DNA of 64,000 nucleotides from Artemisia argyi (Eukaryota; Streptophyta; Magnoliopsida; Asterales; Asteraceae): positions 100,344,871 through 100,408,870 of the forward strand of contig CM060695.1 of NCBI GenBank assembly GCA_030686995.1, read 5' to 3'. The position numbers were made by a program, and so were the translations under genes. Below, one piece after another: positions 22,882-34,652 of the stretch. Position 1 is the stretch's first letter, and each line of letters opens with the position of its first letter. The notes under the pieces were generated by a model. That model was not told where the DNA came from. It searched no databases and saw nothing but the letters and a program-made list of their open reading frames with translations.

Positions 22882-23827
22882 CTACTGCAGAACACATGTT
22901 AGAAGGTATTAAGAAAGAGGAGGTTAGGTATAATATTTTATGGAATGAGGGAGATAAGTTTCAGGTAAGTGGACCATGGGGAGACCAATATGTAGTTAAT
23001 GTTGTAGAGAAGTCTTGTACTTGCAGAAGATGGGAGATTACAGGTTTACCATGTAAACATGTTGTTGCTACCAATTGGAATATGGCTTTAAATGGACAAC
23101 AAGTAGCAGCTGTTGAAACATGGTCGAATCCTTGTTACTATCTCAACACTTGGGAAGCAACCTACAAACACAATGTCTCCCCCATAACTAGCAATGAGCA
23201 TTGGGAAAAATCGTCTGTGCCAACAACAAATGTTCCACCAAAGACTCGAGCAAATACATCTAACTCAACTAGTAAAAAAAGAGTAAGGTTAGCTCCTGAA
23301 ACTGAATAGATTGTCAAGAATGGTAAACTGTCTAAGGATTGGAAGAGTGTAAGGTGTAGTGTTTGTGGCATTGCTGGACACAACCGAAAAACATGTATTA
23401 GCTATGGTGGAACCCAAAGTAGTTAAACTGGCTCTAAAAAATAAAATAGTTCAAGTTCTAAGGGAAAAGGTAAACAAGTGCCTCAAAAGGTTGCATCAAA
23501 GAAGACACATCCTACAGGGAACAAAGTTGTAGCAGATAAACAAGCTGAAGGTACAAGTGTTGATGCAAGTCAAGATCTTGCAGTTGAAGGAACTTGTGTG
23601 CAATCTGGAATTCAAGATCAAGGTACTCAGGATGTTGCAACATACAAAGAAGTTGAAATTGCAGGTGTTCAATCTCAGAGTCAAGATCAACCTATTGATG
23701 AATCCCAGTGTCAATCCCATCAACAAGTTCAATCATAGTCTCAATCTCAGGTCCATTCAAGTAATGTGCAAGCAATTTCTATTTCATCCCAGCATACTAC
23801 CCGAAGGGTGACTAGGCAGCAGGCTTA
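22882..23827 (+). pseudogene. Mutator-like (MULE) transposase, 3' part
   Basis: The gene resumes here after the Copia insertion. A SWIM zinc finger is clear at about 22980-23090 (YVVNVVEKSCTCRRWEITGLPCKHVVA, CxC...CxH), followed by AVETWSNPCYYLNTWEATY. In-frame TAG at 23308 and later TAG/TAA codons break the frame. The CCHC knuckle VRCSVCGIAGHNRKTC lies at about 23350-23397. The C-terminal Gln/Ser-rich tail runs to a TAA near 23827. SWIM plus C-terminal CCHC is a common arrangement in plant MULE transposases. The 5' part is at 50-2612. I could not identify the element's terminal inverted repeats. Confidence 0.85.
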
Positions 23828-24384
23828 AATGGATAGAATGATGCCCTCACCATAGGTCACTTATGTTATGCTAATGAAGTAGACAATATTTATTTATGTT
23901 AACTATGAACAAATTATGTACTTCGATTATCATGCTTTGAAAAGTATGAAATTTTATGCATTTGAAATTATATCCAATTGCATTATCTACAGAACCATGT
24001 AATGTTTCTGAATTTTAATTGTGTCCAAAATATGTATCTTATGTGCAACGTATGTTATATCAAACTGTATAAATGCATAATATGCTACTGCAAATTGATA
24101 CATGCAAAACTAACCAAAACTAAAACTTCAAAAGAATGTTGACTATTAAAAGTCAATTATAACAAAAAATTTAAGCATCTGCATACCCAAAACGTAACAG
24201 AAAAAGAACTAAACTTCATATCCATGTTGGAGACAATGTTACTACCATTAAATAGAATCTAAACTTAAAACATACTAGTACATAATAGTTTTGGTAAAGG
24301 TTCTAACACTACCAAGGTGGCCTAACAAGTAATTACATTTCCACTAAACACAAAATACGACCATCATACGTTAAAGCTAAAAAG
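23828..24384. other. AT-rich sequence between two convergent broken genes
   Basis: No ORF or repeat structure is visible. It would hold the 3' untranslated parts of the MULE gene (plus strand) and the GRF-finger gene (minus strand). Confidence 0.5.
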
Positions 24385-24774
24385 TTAATCAAGTGCATAA
24401 ACAATCAAGAACAATATCCAACTGAGCACCAGGTAAATCTTCCACTTCCACACATCACCTTGAGCAACTTCTAATCTTTCCTCGAGCTCATTTCTCCCCC
24501 TCAAAAGGCCTAGTATGATCATTCTTGAACGAGCACACATTTCAGGATCATACCATCCTATCCACCGACAAGAAGACCCCTAATCATTAATATGACATTT
24601 CATTAATGAACCACCATTGTTACAATGTACTTTGCTACTTGCGAAATCAAGGTAATACAATCAATCTTAAAACACACTTACTTCATCAGGACAACCATAG
24701 AATCGACGCCCTAGGTTGGCCGATGTCTACGAAGTGCATGTTATAGCTTGCTTACCACACCAGCAGCGTACCAT
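24385..24774 (-). pseudogene. GRF-type zinc-finger protein with C-terminal membrane helix, nonsense-mutated
   Basis: On the minus strand, ATG at 24772-24774 opens a GRF zinc finger: MVRCWCGKQAITCTS, then ANLGRRFYGCPDE. Exon 1 ends at a GTAAGT donor (24682/24681). A 102-base intron (24580-24681) ends TTAG. Exon 2 (24385-24579) gives GSSCRWIGWYDPEM, then an Arg/Glu coiled-coil stretch (GLLRGRNELEERLEVAQ) and a hydrophobic helix (YLVLSWILFLIVYAL), stopping at TAA 24385-24387. This layout of finger, coiled coil and membrane tail is a familiar small plant GRF protein. An in-frame TAG at 24727-24729 replaces the Trp expected after CTS in the finger. It sits convergent to the MULE gene and may be carried by that element, but this is unproven. 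Confidence 0.75.
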
Positions 24775-27574
24775 GTTGAAGGAGGAAAGGTTTTGGAGGA
24801 AATATTAAGGATGATGAGTGACAATACAATTGTGACTCACAGTAATATAGGGAACTGGGACACTCTACAACGGCTAGAAACTAGATCGCTACAGTGAATG
24901 ACGATTTTGCCCTCACTAAGAATACGTTGCAGTAACTATTACGGGGCGAGGGATGCAATCGGCCTAAAAAATCCCAACTTTTGGACGCACCACGACGAAT
25001 TTGGAAAGTTAGGGTCCATGGCGATGTTTTGTGGAACGTTTAGGGACCAACGGTGTATTTTGTCTTATTTCAACCATAGTGGACACTCATTTCATGCTAT
25101 GTAGTATGAAGAGGTCCTAATTCTTGAACCCTTTAAAAATTCAATACATTTAATTCATTTGTTATATAAGAAATTTTATGAAGTTGTAAAGGTTTATACT
25201 ATAGTGAATGTAGATTTATAATATCAAAAGGTCTAAAAATTAATGACATATTATTGTATAAACCTTTGTAAAAGGTTTATAAAAGTGGATGCTCTTATAG
25301 GTCAAAAGTGTGTATTAATGATTACCTTCTAGTATTATTATTATTTTTGACCATTAACTTACCATTAAATAATGATTACCGGCTTTTTCTTTTAAATATT
25401 ATAGTAATTAATACATATTTTATTTTATTTGTTTCTTTTTTTTTCTCTACTTTTGTAAACCCGCGCGTTGCAGCGGGCTTTTTGGCTTTCGTTTTTTTGG
25501 TACATCACCATAAGAAAACTATCGAATTCAAGGTCTAGGAACACAACCTATTAGTTGCAGGACTAAAAAAAAACATATAAATTGTTAGTATTTGCAATAT
25601 TGAAACAAAATGGCATAAGGATAATCGATCATTGTTGCAACTTCTATAGAGACTTACTTTATTTACATAGGCAAGGAGGACAGAATGACCACATGCAGTG
25701 GGATATCATAAGTTCATGACTAAATGGATCGCACTTATTACACGAGGTCACATGGCGGGCTTTTTCGAATACATTTTTGAATAACACAAATTATTAACTT
25801 AGTTTCTAGAAACTATCATGTCTAAAATACCCTTTTCTTCTTCTTTTACTCCCTTCGTCCATACTGCTTGCTGCAGCGCCTTTTTCATATTCATATCTTT
25901 AATCACACGTGCATAACTTCAGCTGGCAATGGCAACCTGGTCTGAGTTTTTTCCTTGGTGCTACTCTATGCATGAAAAAAATTCAAATTTAATCATCGTG
26001 TAAAAAATAAATGAAGTAACAATCTATAAGTGAAATACAACAACATAACATCATATTATCATTATTGTGATGGAATATACACGTTTCTATATGAGAATAA
26101 GGTGCAATCATTTTTTTTACCGAATGATTTCTACTTTCCATATACCTTGCTCTTAGTTGGTTCATCATATTCAATTTCACCAAACATAACACATACTATT
26201 TCAATCCATTTGAGGTCAAACCATGATGAGGTTGAACTTGGTTTTAACTATAATTTTGTAAAGTCTTTTGACATATGACATATTTTAGTTACGCATGAAT
26301 CATGTTACAATGCAGCAGATATCGTAATAGTTATGAGGATGCATCATTTAGTTCTTTGCAATATGTTGATCAGTAATGATACCGTCATGGAAGTATATCA
26401 TATATGCACTTGAAATAATTATATAACTTACTTAAACATGTGTTATTTAGCATTTCAGGCAATTCCTATATTATTGAACGAATTGCAAGCAAGCAAGCTC
26501 AATGTAATCGAAGTGTGATATGATATTAGACGCAATCGTTATGAATAATATGTAAATAATCCTATCATAAGATGAGTTAAGGTAAACCAAAACTTCAATT
26601 GTTGCTATAACTTGACTAATAAAGTTATCAGACCAAAAAAAATAAAAAATAAAAATAAAACAATAAAAAAATAATCTTTACTGCCTCTGATAAGAGCACA
26701 ACAAAATTCACATCAGGTGCTTGTACTCCATTTTGATTAATGTGACAATACTAAACTAATTTGTGTATATCGTGATATACTAATCTATATACAGCGTGGC
26801 TTGTCATATCAGCTGCTTGTACTCCATTTTGATTTAAATCATTCTACTCGGTAATATCAATACGCACTAAATATTCAAACATAACACATATTAGATTCTT
26901 GCCCTATTTTATCAGGTACGTATTCTTTTCATAGTGTGACAAAACCGCATCGACATTTTCCTATAGATGAAAATGGTTTTTTACCTTAACATTAGGCCGA
27001 GCAAACTCAGGAAACCACATTGTCTTACTGTTGAGCAGTAAAGCCTGCATTTATGTGATATTCCAAGTTAATTAAATGTCAACTTCAATATCCAACATAT
27101 TCAACCTGCAAACCGATCAATATCCACCAATGCTGATTGAGAGCAGTAAAATCTGTCCAACAGATTCAACTTCAATATCCAATAGATTCAACAGTTCATG
27201 CAAAAGTTTTGCAATACAATACACGATATTGATTCGTGCAATGTTCTGCATGAATAGGTTGTGTATATACACTAATGCTCTCAATCAACATATAAAAACG
27301 TCAAAATCTATCTCGGATGCTCTTATAAGATATGCACTCTGCAAACCGATCACAGATTCAACCCGTTTCCTTTTAGCTATTTTTTTTCTTATCTTATTCA
27401 TTGACCCATTTGACTGATAAGAGTAAACTACAACCCAAATTGACCTATTCATTAGGGGATGTGTCAAAACCATCACATCTAATATATACAGTCCAAAGGT
27501 AGCATCATTACGTTCTTTTGTAATTTATAGTATAAAACAAAAAAAAGACCATTCACGAAAATCAGATGTCATAC
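24775..27574. other. Intergenic sequence without recognised genes
   Basis: About 2.8 kb has only short spurious ORFs. A GC-rich inverted repeat CCCGC...GCGGG (CCCGCGCGTTGCAGCGGG, about 25459-25476) stands out in AT-rich surroundings. The part just upstream of the GRF-finger gene (24780-25100) could contain its promoter or a MULE end, but I cannot define either. Confidence 0.4.
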
Positions 27575-27890
27575 CTGCGAGAAACCTGGGAAGAAGCATC
27601 GTGTGCGTGTAGAGGGCTTTCCGAACCTATCTGCTAAGAAAAATTTCAACGTCTAGAGGTTAGATCATGTCTTATTGAGTGTGATCAAGCTTCAGGAAGT
27701 TACCTTTGGTGGTATTGAAATGTTGTAACTACTGATTTTTGTAGTAAGATTATCTTCCAACAACGCCGTTGCAATATTTAAATCATTCCCGAAAATCCCA
27801 TGTCCAGTTTCGGTGTGCATGAACTTAATTCCTCTAGCAATTCCCATTGTCATTCCCATTCTGTGTGGCCATTTCAAGAAATCTTTTTTC
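27575..27890 (-). pseudogene. Receptor-like kinase gene fragment (two exons)
   Basis: Exon 27704-27890 on the minus strand encodes a kinase-like segment: FLKWPHRMGMTMGIARGIKFMH, then GIFGNDL, ALLEDNLTTKISSYNISIPPK. It ends at a GTAACT donor. The next exon, 27575-27630, lies between TTAGCAG and GTATGA and reads IGSESPLHAHDASSQVSR in the continuing frame. The layout matches the catalytic-loop region of leucine-rich-repeat receptor-like kinases. The HRD motif and the DFG Asp are absent (GNDL and SSY stand in their places), as in the 'probably inactive' members. No other kinase exons, LRRs or membrane segment are seen nearby, so this looks like a captured or decayed fragment. Confidence 0.55.
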
Positions 27891-28604
27891 CTTTGATTTG
27901 TTAAAACCCAAAACCAATATATAAGTATTTGGTTATTTAAACTATTGTTCAACTCTGAATTAATAATTAGTATACAATATTATACCTATAAGGTGGGACT
28001 CTCAACGACCCGTTTGAAACTTTTTCAAGAACAACACATACAATGTTTCCTGAGTTGGGATGATCTACATATTAGACAATACAATGACCAAGAGCGCTCA
28101 CCAGATGCCGATTGCAACCCAGCCCCTGAAGACACCCAATGAACACACTCTCTGAACACGTCCCGTAAACACACGCAATGAACCAACATTTAGTGCAAAT
28201 GTTACGACGTTTAATCTAGACAGTGTCTTCATTTTTTAATGATGACAAACACGTAACTTGTAACACATAACGTAAATTGTACAAGTTGCTCGTTCATACA
28301 TCAACGTCTCTCGACGACTCAAGTCCACATCACTTCAGGTATGAACAAATATTATACCAACTTTGTTAAGTGATCAAAGAAAATATTTTTGTCCTTAAAC
28401 CTTACATTTTATAAATGTCACAAAACATTTTTAAACTAGACAAATTATTTTTGTTTTTAAAGAAATGTTTTAAAGAACAATAAATATGAATTTGAAATTT
28501 AAAATTCAAATTTCAAATGTGAAAAACGGCCATTTCTCTTGCCCAAATCAGATAAAATTTTACCACAAAAGGACAAAAACTGTCGGGAATGTTCCTTAAA
28601 TACG

Positions 28605-28634
28605 GGACGGTCCCTTATAAATAAGGGACCGTCC
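28605..28634. other. Perfect 13-bp hairpin GGACGGTCCCTTA in the LTR
   Basis: GGACGGTCCCTTA (28605-28617), a TAAA loop, and the exact reverse complement (28622-28634). Another copy of the half-site, TTAAGGGACCGTCC, follows at about 28640-28653. It lies about 40 bases upstream of the TATA box. Confidence 0.85.
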
Positions 28635-28671
28635 AAGTTTTAAGGGACCGTCCCCTGTTCCTCGAGCTGGC

Positions 28672-28678
28672 TATAAAT
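28672..28678 (+). promoter_or_regulatory. TATA box of the orphan LTR
   Basis: TATAAAT in the context GGCTATAAATACTG lies downstream of the hairpin and about 430 bases into the LTR, consistent with a U3 promoter in plus orientation. Confidence 0.6.
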
Positions 28679-29606
28679 ACTGACCCATTTTAATCAGAAA
28701 AACTAATCCTCTTGGCACAAAATTTTCTGTTCTTTCCTTTCTTATTCTTTGATCACTATAACTCCTTGTATGTGTTTATAAGTGATTCCATCATCCTCTA
28801 CATCAAAGTGCAAGAGAAGAACACTCGAAGTCATCAAGAATCGAAGTGTTATTGAGTCCACACACAAACGTAACTAGTGTTATGATTCTCTTCTTACTCT
28901 AAACTCTATTCTTGTATATTAGTATATGTGACTTGTGTGTGAGTCGTGGTTAGGTTTGAAATGAACAACGTGTAAGTCCGAGAAGTGTTGTATCTAGATT
29001 AGGATTTGTAATAGTTCATGTGTTGTCGTGTGAAGGCTAGGACTCAGTGAAGTTCTAGTGTGAAGATTTGGACTTAGTGAAGTCCGTGTGTGAAGGCTTG
29101 AATCGGGTGAAGATTCAAGTGAACGGGAGTGCTCATTCGTGTGAAGACTTGGATTGTGTGTCGATTTAAGTGGGACAAGAGTGCTTGTTCGTGTAGCCAC
29201 GTGGGCTTTGGTGTAGATTGGTTCTAGCTAGGATTAGGACTCGACATTTCGCTTAGTGTCGTTAAACTTGGTGTAAGCTTGTGTATGGTTTGTTCCGCCT
29301 AAAGGGAGCGTGTTGACTAGTGAAGTAACTCTCGAGTGTGATACTCGGGGAGTAGAGTAGGACGAAGAGGTGCTTCATGCCGAACCACTATAAATCATCA
29401 TGTCCGGTTTGCATTTTCTCTTCTCATCTCGTTCCTTTCTATACTTTCATTACATTTAGGTTTATGTGATTACTTGTATACTTGTAATTGAGTGACATAA
29501 CCACTATTCATATTTAGTCACACTTGATTGGGAATTTGATACGAAATATTTTAAGATTTCAAACAAGAACGTATTCAACCCCCCCCCCCCTTTAAGTTTC
29601 AACAAT

Positions 29607-29618
29607 TGGTATCAAAGC
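29607..29618 (+). other. Primer binding site after the orphan LTR
   Basis: TGGTATCAAAGC, close to the initiator methionyl-tRNA complement TGGTATCAGAGC used by plant Copia elements. It fixes the plus orientation of the LTR before it. Confidence 0.8.
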
Positions 29619-29722
29619 AACGTCGCTCTAGTTTTTAAAATAGAGTACGGTCCACGTATCAAATTTCTCATTAAGAGGAATTAAATATGAAAAGTGTCTA
29701 AGTTGCTAAACTTATGCTAGAG

Positions 29723-31176
29723 TGATAAGGCGAAAAGTGTACCGCTTTTAAGGGGTCATTTAAGCCCAAATTCGTGATTATTTTATCAATTACTGCCCAA
29801 AATCGTTCCTTTTGACATTTTAGGTACTTTTGAGGAGAAATCTGGAAAAGGAAGCATTTTGGACGTTTTTGGAGCATAAAAGTGAAGAAAACGGCAAGTC
29901 TCAAAATCCTTGCTGGGAACAGTACCTGACGACGTCAAGACTTCACACATGACGGCGTCAAGCTTGGCAAAAGAGGTAGAAGTGGAAAATACACGTGACG
30001 GCACAGAACATTTTTAGTGTAATTGAACTGACAGCGTCACCAAGGCCGTCAGGGTCATTTTGCAAGTGACGGCCCAGAGCTCAATTTCTACATGACAGCG
30101 TCAAGACTGGATCTAGGCAATACGACCCTTAATTTGGCGGCGAGTTGACGACGTCACAAGCTATAATGTGACGCCGTCAGGATGTATTCTCTATACATAT
30201 TTTTCCAATTTTTCATTCATGATGTGTGGAACATTAGGAGAACTTTGGAGAGCTTAAACCCTAGATGAATTTTCTTTAAAAATAAGGGTTTCAACCCTTG
30301 TTCCATCCATGCTTAATTGAAGATAAGTTTTCCAATAATCATACGATATGTCTATATGTTGTGTGATTCTATCTTATGCTTGTCTTTCTTTTAACATGTT
30401 AGGCTAGGTTTTTATTGTGTTTGCTTAGATATAGTGAAACCTAGATGTTGATTATTGGTTGATGGTTTGTTTATAATTGTTGTAGATGATTGTATTCGAT
30501 GTTAGGCTTAAGAAAACTGGCAGACTTCCATTGGTAACTTGCTTGAACGTCTTAAGAAACATGATCGGAGGTGTACTACGATTTTTAGTTGTATTTAATG
30601 CATAAGTGAATTCTAGTGATCCCATGTTAGGAGCTTTTAGTCGGCTCGACATAGGAGTGAAGTAGGAGCTTATAGAGTTAGGGAATATTGTACACGGCCT
30701 TACGACTAGTATTAAGGAATAAAACCCGTCATCCATGCAATTGTAACAAGCTAATCAACCGGTAAAAGATATCTAGGGAGTAATGAAATCTAAGTAAACA
30801 CATCTTTTCTCATTATTGTTTCCACCACATAATTACATTAGTTCATTTTCATTTCTTTTTATTTTATTTTGATTGCATTTGTAGTTAATTGGGTTAGTTG
30901 ACTAGCAACTAATTCCGCCCACTCCTTCAAAACTCGAGATTTTACTTGCTTTCATAAAATATAAAAAATACAAAAAAAATCATCCCTCACCTCTAGACCT
31001 AGTTTAGTAGGCTTTCTAATCCTAGCGACACTATTCCTGAGTTGAACGATCAATCCCCCGGTACTTGTCACTATACTATACTACAACGATCAGGTACACT
31101 GCCTGGCGGGGATTACAAGCTTCTCAAGATCCCTTGAGAGGTAAAACCTGTTGCGAGGGCGAAATCCCGCTTATCA
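29723..31176 (+). repeat. 5' LTR of element 1 (1,454 bp)
   Basis: It begins TGATAAGGCGAAAAG and ends CGCTTATCA, so the ends form a short inverted repeat. The U3 half (29920-30180) is packed with TGACG/CGTCA palindromes such as TGACGGCGTCA. The right third carries the TGCCTGGCGGGGATT block shared by all LTRs of this family. A large hydrophobic-looking minus ORF near 30452-30736 is not coding. Confidence 0.9.
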
Positions 31177-31182
31177 AGTTTT

Positions 31183-31200
31183 TGGCGCCGCAGCCCGGGG
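31183..31200 (+). other. Primer binding site of element 1
   Basis: TGGCGCCGCAGCCCGGGG starts seven bases after the LTR. TGGCGCCG matches the 3' complement of a plant aspartyl-tRNA as used by Athila-type elements. The element at 37035-48737 has the same site on the minus strand. Confidence 0.8.
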
Positions 31201-31424
31201 AATAGTTATTGTCTAGGTTAGAATTTCTTTTTATTAGGTCTACTTACTAGATTCCTTTCTAGTAAGATTTTTATTTTTATTTTTAAGTTTTCTTTAGTCT
31301 ATCTCATTTCTTTGTTCCTTTGTTCGTTAACTATCTCGATGGATAACAATAGCATTGATTGTTTGATTCCTGTTGTTCGTGTTTTTCGTCGTAGGATTTT
31401 CCAACTACCCGCCCCAATCCCTTA

Positions 31425-32242
31425 GTGGAAAATGAGAACCCACCTAACCTCTCGCCTGACCATCACTTTGATAATAATTATGAGATGGAGGAGTCTGACC
31501 ATGATAATGACCATAGGACTAGTCCTTTTTACTATTCAGACTCCGATGAGGACCTAGATGATGGTGATGTAATTAATGAGGATAGGATGGAAGATGAGAT
31601 GAACCCTCTTAGGTATGTCGACCCTAGAACAAGGATTGAGAATGACAGCTCATTTAATATGCAGTTTCCTTGTAAGATCGGATTTAGGAGCTTTGATGCT
31701 TATCTTAACTCATCTCTACCAATGAACATAATCTCGCGTAGTGAATACAATAAAATTATGGTGAGTTAGAATACAAAGGAGATAATATTGTTGCTAGGGC
31801 AATGACATTGCATGTGTTTGTAGGAAGCTTTGTTTATCTGGTTGAGTTTATGGTTATGGAGAATCTAGGAGAATTTATCGATAGTAAGTTAACCCAAGTT
31901 GTGTTTGGAAAACCCTTCAAAAGGTTAACCAACCTTGATGAAAAACTTGTGGAAGGGTTAATTACATTCTCAGATGGGGATGAAGATTTTGTTTACCAAA
32001 TGCCCCGTGCACACCCTAGGTTCAAGGATTTTTCTATTGAGAAATGTAATAAGTATCCACCCCTTGATATGCTAAGTGAGAATGTTAAAAGGAAAAGGCT
32101 TAAATATCCTCATGAAAAGAATAAAAGGTATTATCGCGGATGTTTAGAACTAAGTGATAACTATAAGAAAGATGAGACAACTATTAGATGGCTCACACTT
32201 GGATATGTTAGCATAAGCGACACACGGTGCCCATGGCCTTGA
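31425..32242 (+). pseudogene. Degenerate gag/retropepsin-like ORF of element 1
   Basis: Two overlapping frames make one old ORF. 31425-31769 gives an acidic N-terminus and FRSFDAYLNSSLPMNIISRSEYNKIM. After a frame change near 31760, 31788-32242 gives MTLHVFVGSFVYLVEFMVMENLGEFID, QVVFGKPF and a C-terminal KYPHEKNKRYYRGC region. The order 'xxx-S-x-P-x-N-I', beta strands and V-x-G-K-P-F resembles a retropepsin fold, where the last motif would match the I-L-G-R-P-F of active enzymes. The catalytic D-S/T-G is missing (YLNSS at that place). There is no good ATG at the start. The product of an intact copy might be a structural or gag-associated protein; function unknown. Confidence 0.6.
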
Positions 32243-32856
32243 GTCTAGCTACAAGACTCGTTAATAAAGAAAAGTGCTTCTTGGGAGGCAACCCATGTTT
32301 TGTGTGTTTTTATTTGTTTGATTTTATTTGTTTCCGTATGCATGTTTTATTTTTATTGTTGGTAAATCATGTTTAAAAGTAAATTGTGAAAATGCTTTAT
32401 TTTGTTTTTAACTTCATCTTAATTACATATAAAGGTATTTTGCAAAAGCTAAGTGTAAGGGAAATCCAAATTTGTTTATAAGAACGAAAATGAGCATGAT
32501 TCACTACAATATTAAATGAACATGTATATTAGTATTTGTTAGAGTCAAATGCTTGTATCGAGTCACAATGATGTTTTGCAGGATTTTCCAGGAAATAAGG
32601 CATAAGTTTTTTCAGAAATTTTCCGGAAACTTAACATAAGATTTTTCCAGGAACATTCTGACGGCGTCAGGAGTTATAACCTGACGGCGTTAGGTACTAA
32701 AAATTCTGAAAAATTTTGCGAGTTTTGTTTAAGCCGGAGTCTTGAAGTTTTTGTTGATTCTTAAGTTTTATAAACTCCAGGAAATCTGAAAACATTCATT
32801 CCACAAGCATTATATCTTAATTTGCTTTCTAGAATTTATATATATAAACTCCAGGA

Positions 32857-32981
32857 AATCCCCCGATACTTGTCACTATACTATACTACAACGATCAGGT
32901 ACACTGCCTGGCGGGGATTGCAAGCTTCTCAAGATCCCTTGAGAGGTAAAACCTGTTGCGAGGGCGCAATCCCGCGTATCA
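32857..32981 (+). repeat. Truncated 3' LTR of element 1 (125 bp)
   Basis: It matches the last part of 29723-31176 (AATCCCCCG, then the CTATACTATACTACAACG block, to GTATCA), with the target duplication following. The first 1.3 kb of the LTR and the PPT are gone. A 17-bp sequence ATAAACTCCAGGAAATC occurs at 32770-32786 and again at the junction, 32844-32860, which looks like filler copied during break repair. Confidence 0.85.
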
Positions 32982-33260
32982 TAGAGTACTTTGTTGCTTT
33001 ATTCGTTCTAGTTTTGTTGGTTAAATACACTACGTATATTTGCTTCAAAGTAAATCTTCTCAAAGGTTTTTGGAAGTGTTGGTATTTTCCTTTCTACGTC
33101 ATAAGCATAGCAATGTCGTCAAAAACACGTGTTCTATGTGTAGAAACAAGTTCCTTAAGTCCAATGAGACACCAAATGAATTTATACTCAAAAACGTGTT
33201 TTTTGCGTACTGGTAACGGTCCCAAATTTATGGGTGGTCCCTTAAATATTTATGGGATTG

Positions 33261-34652
33261 TGATGTGTGGGATTGCGCCCACGCTAAAGGTTTTACCTCT
33301 CAAGGGATCTCAAGAGGCTTGCAATCCCCACCAGGCAGTGTACCTGACCGATGTAGTATAGTGTAGTGGCAAGTACCGGGGGATTGATCGTTCTCTCGGG
33401 GAATAGTGTCGTTAGGATCAAAACTTAATTAAACTAGGTCTAGAGGTGAGGGATGATTCTTTTTTGTATTTTTATGGTTTTATAGAAAGCAAGTAAAAAT
33501 ATCAGGTATTGGAAGAGTGGGCGGAATTAGTTGCTAGTCAACTAACCCAATTAACTACAAATGCAATAAAAATTAAATGACACGAAAGTAAATATGAGAA
33601 AAACAATAATAAGAGAAACATGTTTACTTAGGTTTCACTACTCCCTAGCTATCTTTCATTAATTGAATAGTTTGTTACAATTGTGTGGATGACGAGTTAT
33701 ATTCCTTAATACCATTCGTGGGGCCATGTACGATCTTCCCCAACTCTATAAGCTTCTACCTCTTCCTATGTCGAGCCGACAACTAGCTCCTAACATGGCC
33801 TCCTTAGTAGTTACTCATGAATTAAATACAACCATTAAAATCGTAGTACACATCCAATTCATGTTTCTTAAGACGTTCAAGCATGTTATCAATTGGAAGT
33901 CTGCCAGTTTTCTTAAGCCTAACATCGATATCATTCATCCATTACAATTACTAACAAACAATCAACCAACAATTAATAGCTAGGTTTCATTACATCTAAG
34001 CAACACAAACAAACCTAGCCCAGTATGTTAAAGTAAAGACAAGCATAAGATAGAATCAAAAAACACATAGACATATTGAATGATTATTGGAAGACTTATC
34101 TTTATTGAAACATGAATGAAAGAAGGGTGAAAAACCCTGTGAAATTTGACCTAGGGTTTATCCCAAAGTTCCTCCAAAAGTTCTCTCCCAATGAATGAAA
34201 ATGAGAAAACTATATAGAGAATACACGTCTGACGGCGTCACGTTGTAATCCTGACGCCGTCAACTAGCGGCCAATACTCTTCTCGGATTGCTTAGATCCA
34301 GATCTGACGCCGTCGTCTGTAATTCTTCTCTTGGCCATCACGTGTAAATTTGCTCTTGACTGCCTTGGTGTCCCAAAGCATGACTCCGTCACTCTTTAAC
34401 TCCCAAAACAATACGTGACGCCGTCACATGCAAAGCGTGACGCCGTCAGGTACTATTTTCAGCTTGATTTTGGAGACTTTGCCGTTTTCTTCACTTTTCG
34501 CTTAAAAAATGTCCAAAATGCTTCCTTTTCCAGATTTCTTCTCCAAAGTACCTAAAATGACAAAAGGAATAATTTGAGGCAATATTTGATCAAATAATTA
34601 CGACTTAGGGCTTAAATGACCCCCTAAAAGCGTAACACTTTTCGTCTCATCA
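33261..34652 (-). repeat. 3' LTR of element 2
   Basis: 1,392 bp, starting TGATGTGTGGG and ending CGTCTCATCA on the plus strand. It contains TGACGSCGTCA palindromes at about 34210-34450. It differs from the other LTR of the element by scattered substitutions and by lacking a stretch present near 36470. Confidence 0.9.

Larger units (their letters stand above)
28240..29604 (+). repeat. Copia-type LTR, plus orientation, orphan
   Basis: The right end ...TTTCAACA is followed two bases later by a PBS (29607). The left end is probably TGATGACAAACACG at 28240, giving about 1,365 bp; this start is inferred from a TG before a sequence change and is uncertain. The LTR contains a perfect 13-bp hairpin (28605-28634), a TATA box (28672) and a run of 12 C (29579-29590) near its end. 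No matching 3' LTR is visible downstream. Three related LTR elements have inserted into the sequence that follows. Confidence 0.6.
29723..32981 (+). mobile_element. Non-autonomous LTR element 1 (gag/protease-like only), 3' LTR deleted
   Basis: The 3.26-kb element has target duplication TAGAG (29718-29722 and 32982-32986). A full 5' LTR (29723-31176), a PBS and a degraded gag/protease-like reading frame are present. The 3' LTR is reduced to its last 125 bp (32857-32981). No RT, RNase H or integrase is present. The LTR family is shared with elements 33261-36743 and 37035-48737. The PBS type is the one used by Athila-like Ty3 elements; gag-only derivatives with LTRs are known as TR-GAG elements. 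Confidence 0.85.

Noticed and set aside
25440..25480. A Helitron end, from the GC-rich hairpin
   Set aside because: The CTRR terminus is not present after the hairpin and no TC start could be paired with it.
30452..30736. 94-codon minus-strand ORF in the LTR of element 1
   Set aside because: Similar frames recur in every LTR of the family only because the LTRs are homologous; stops and frames are not preserved in a coding-like way.
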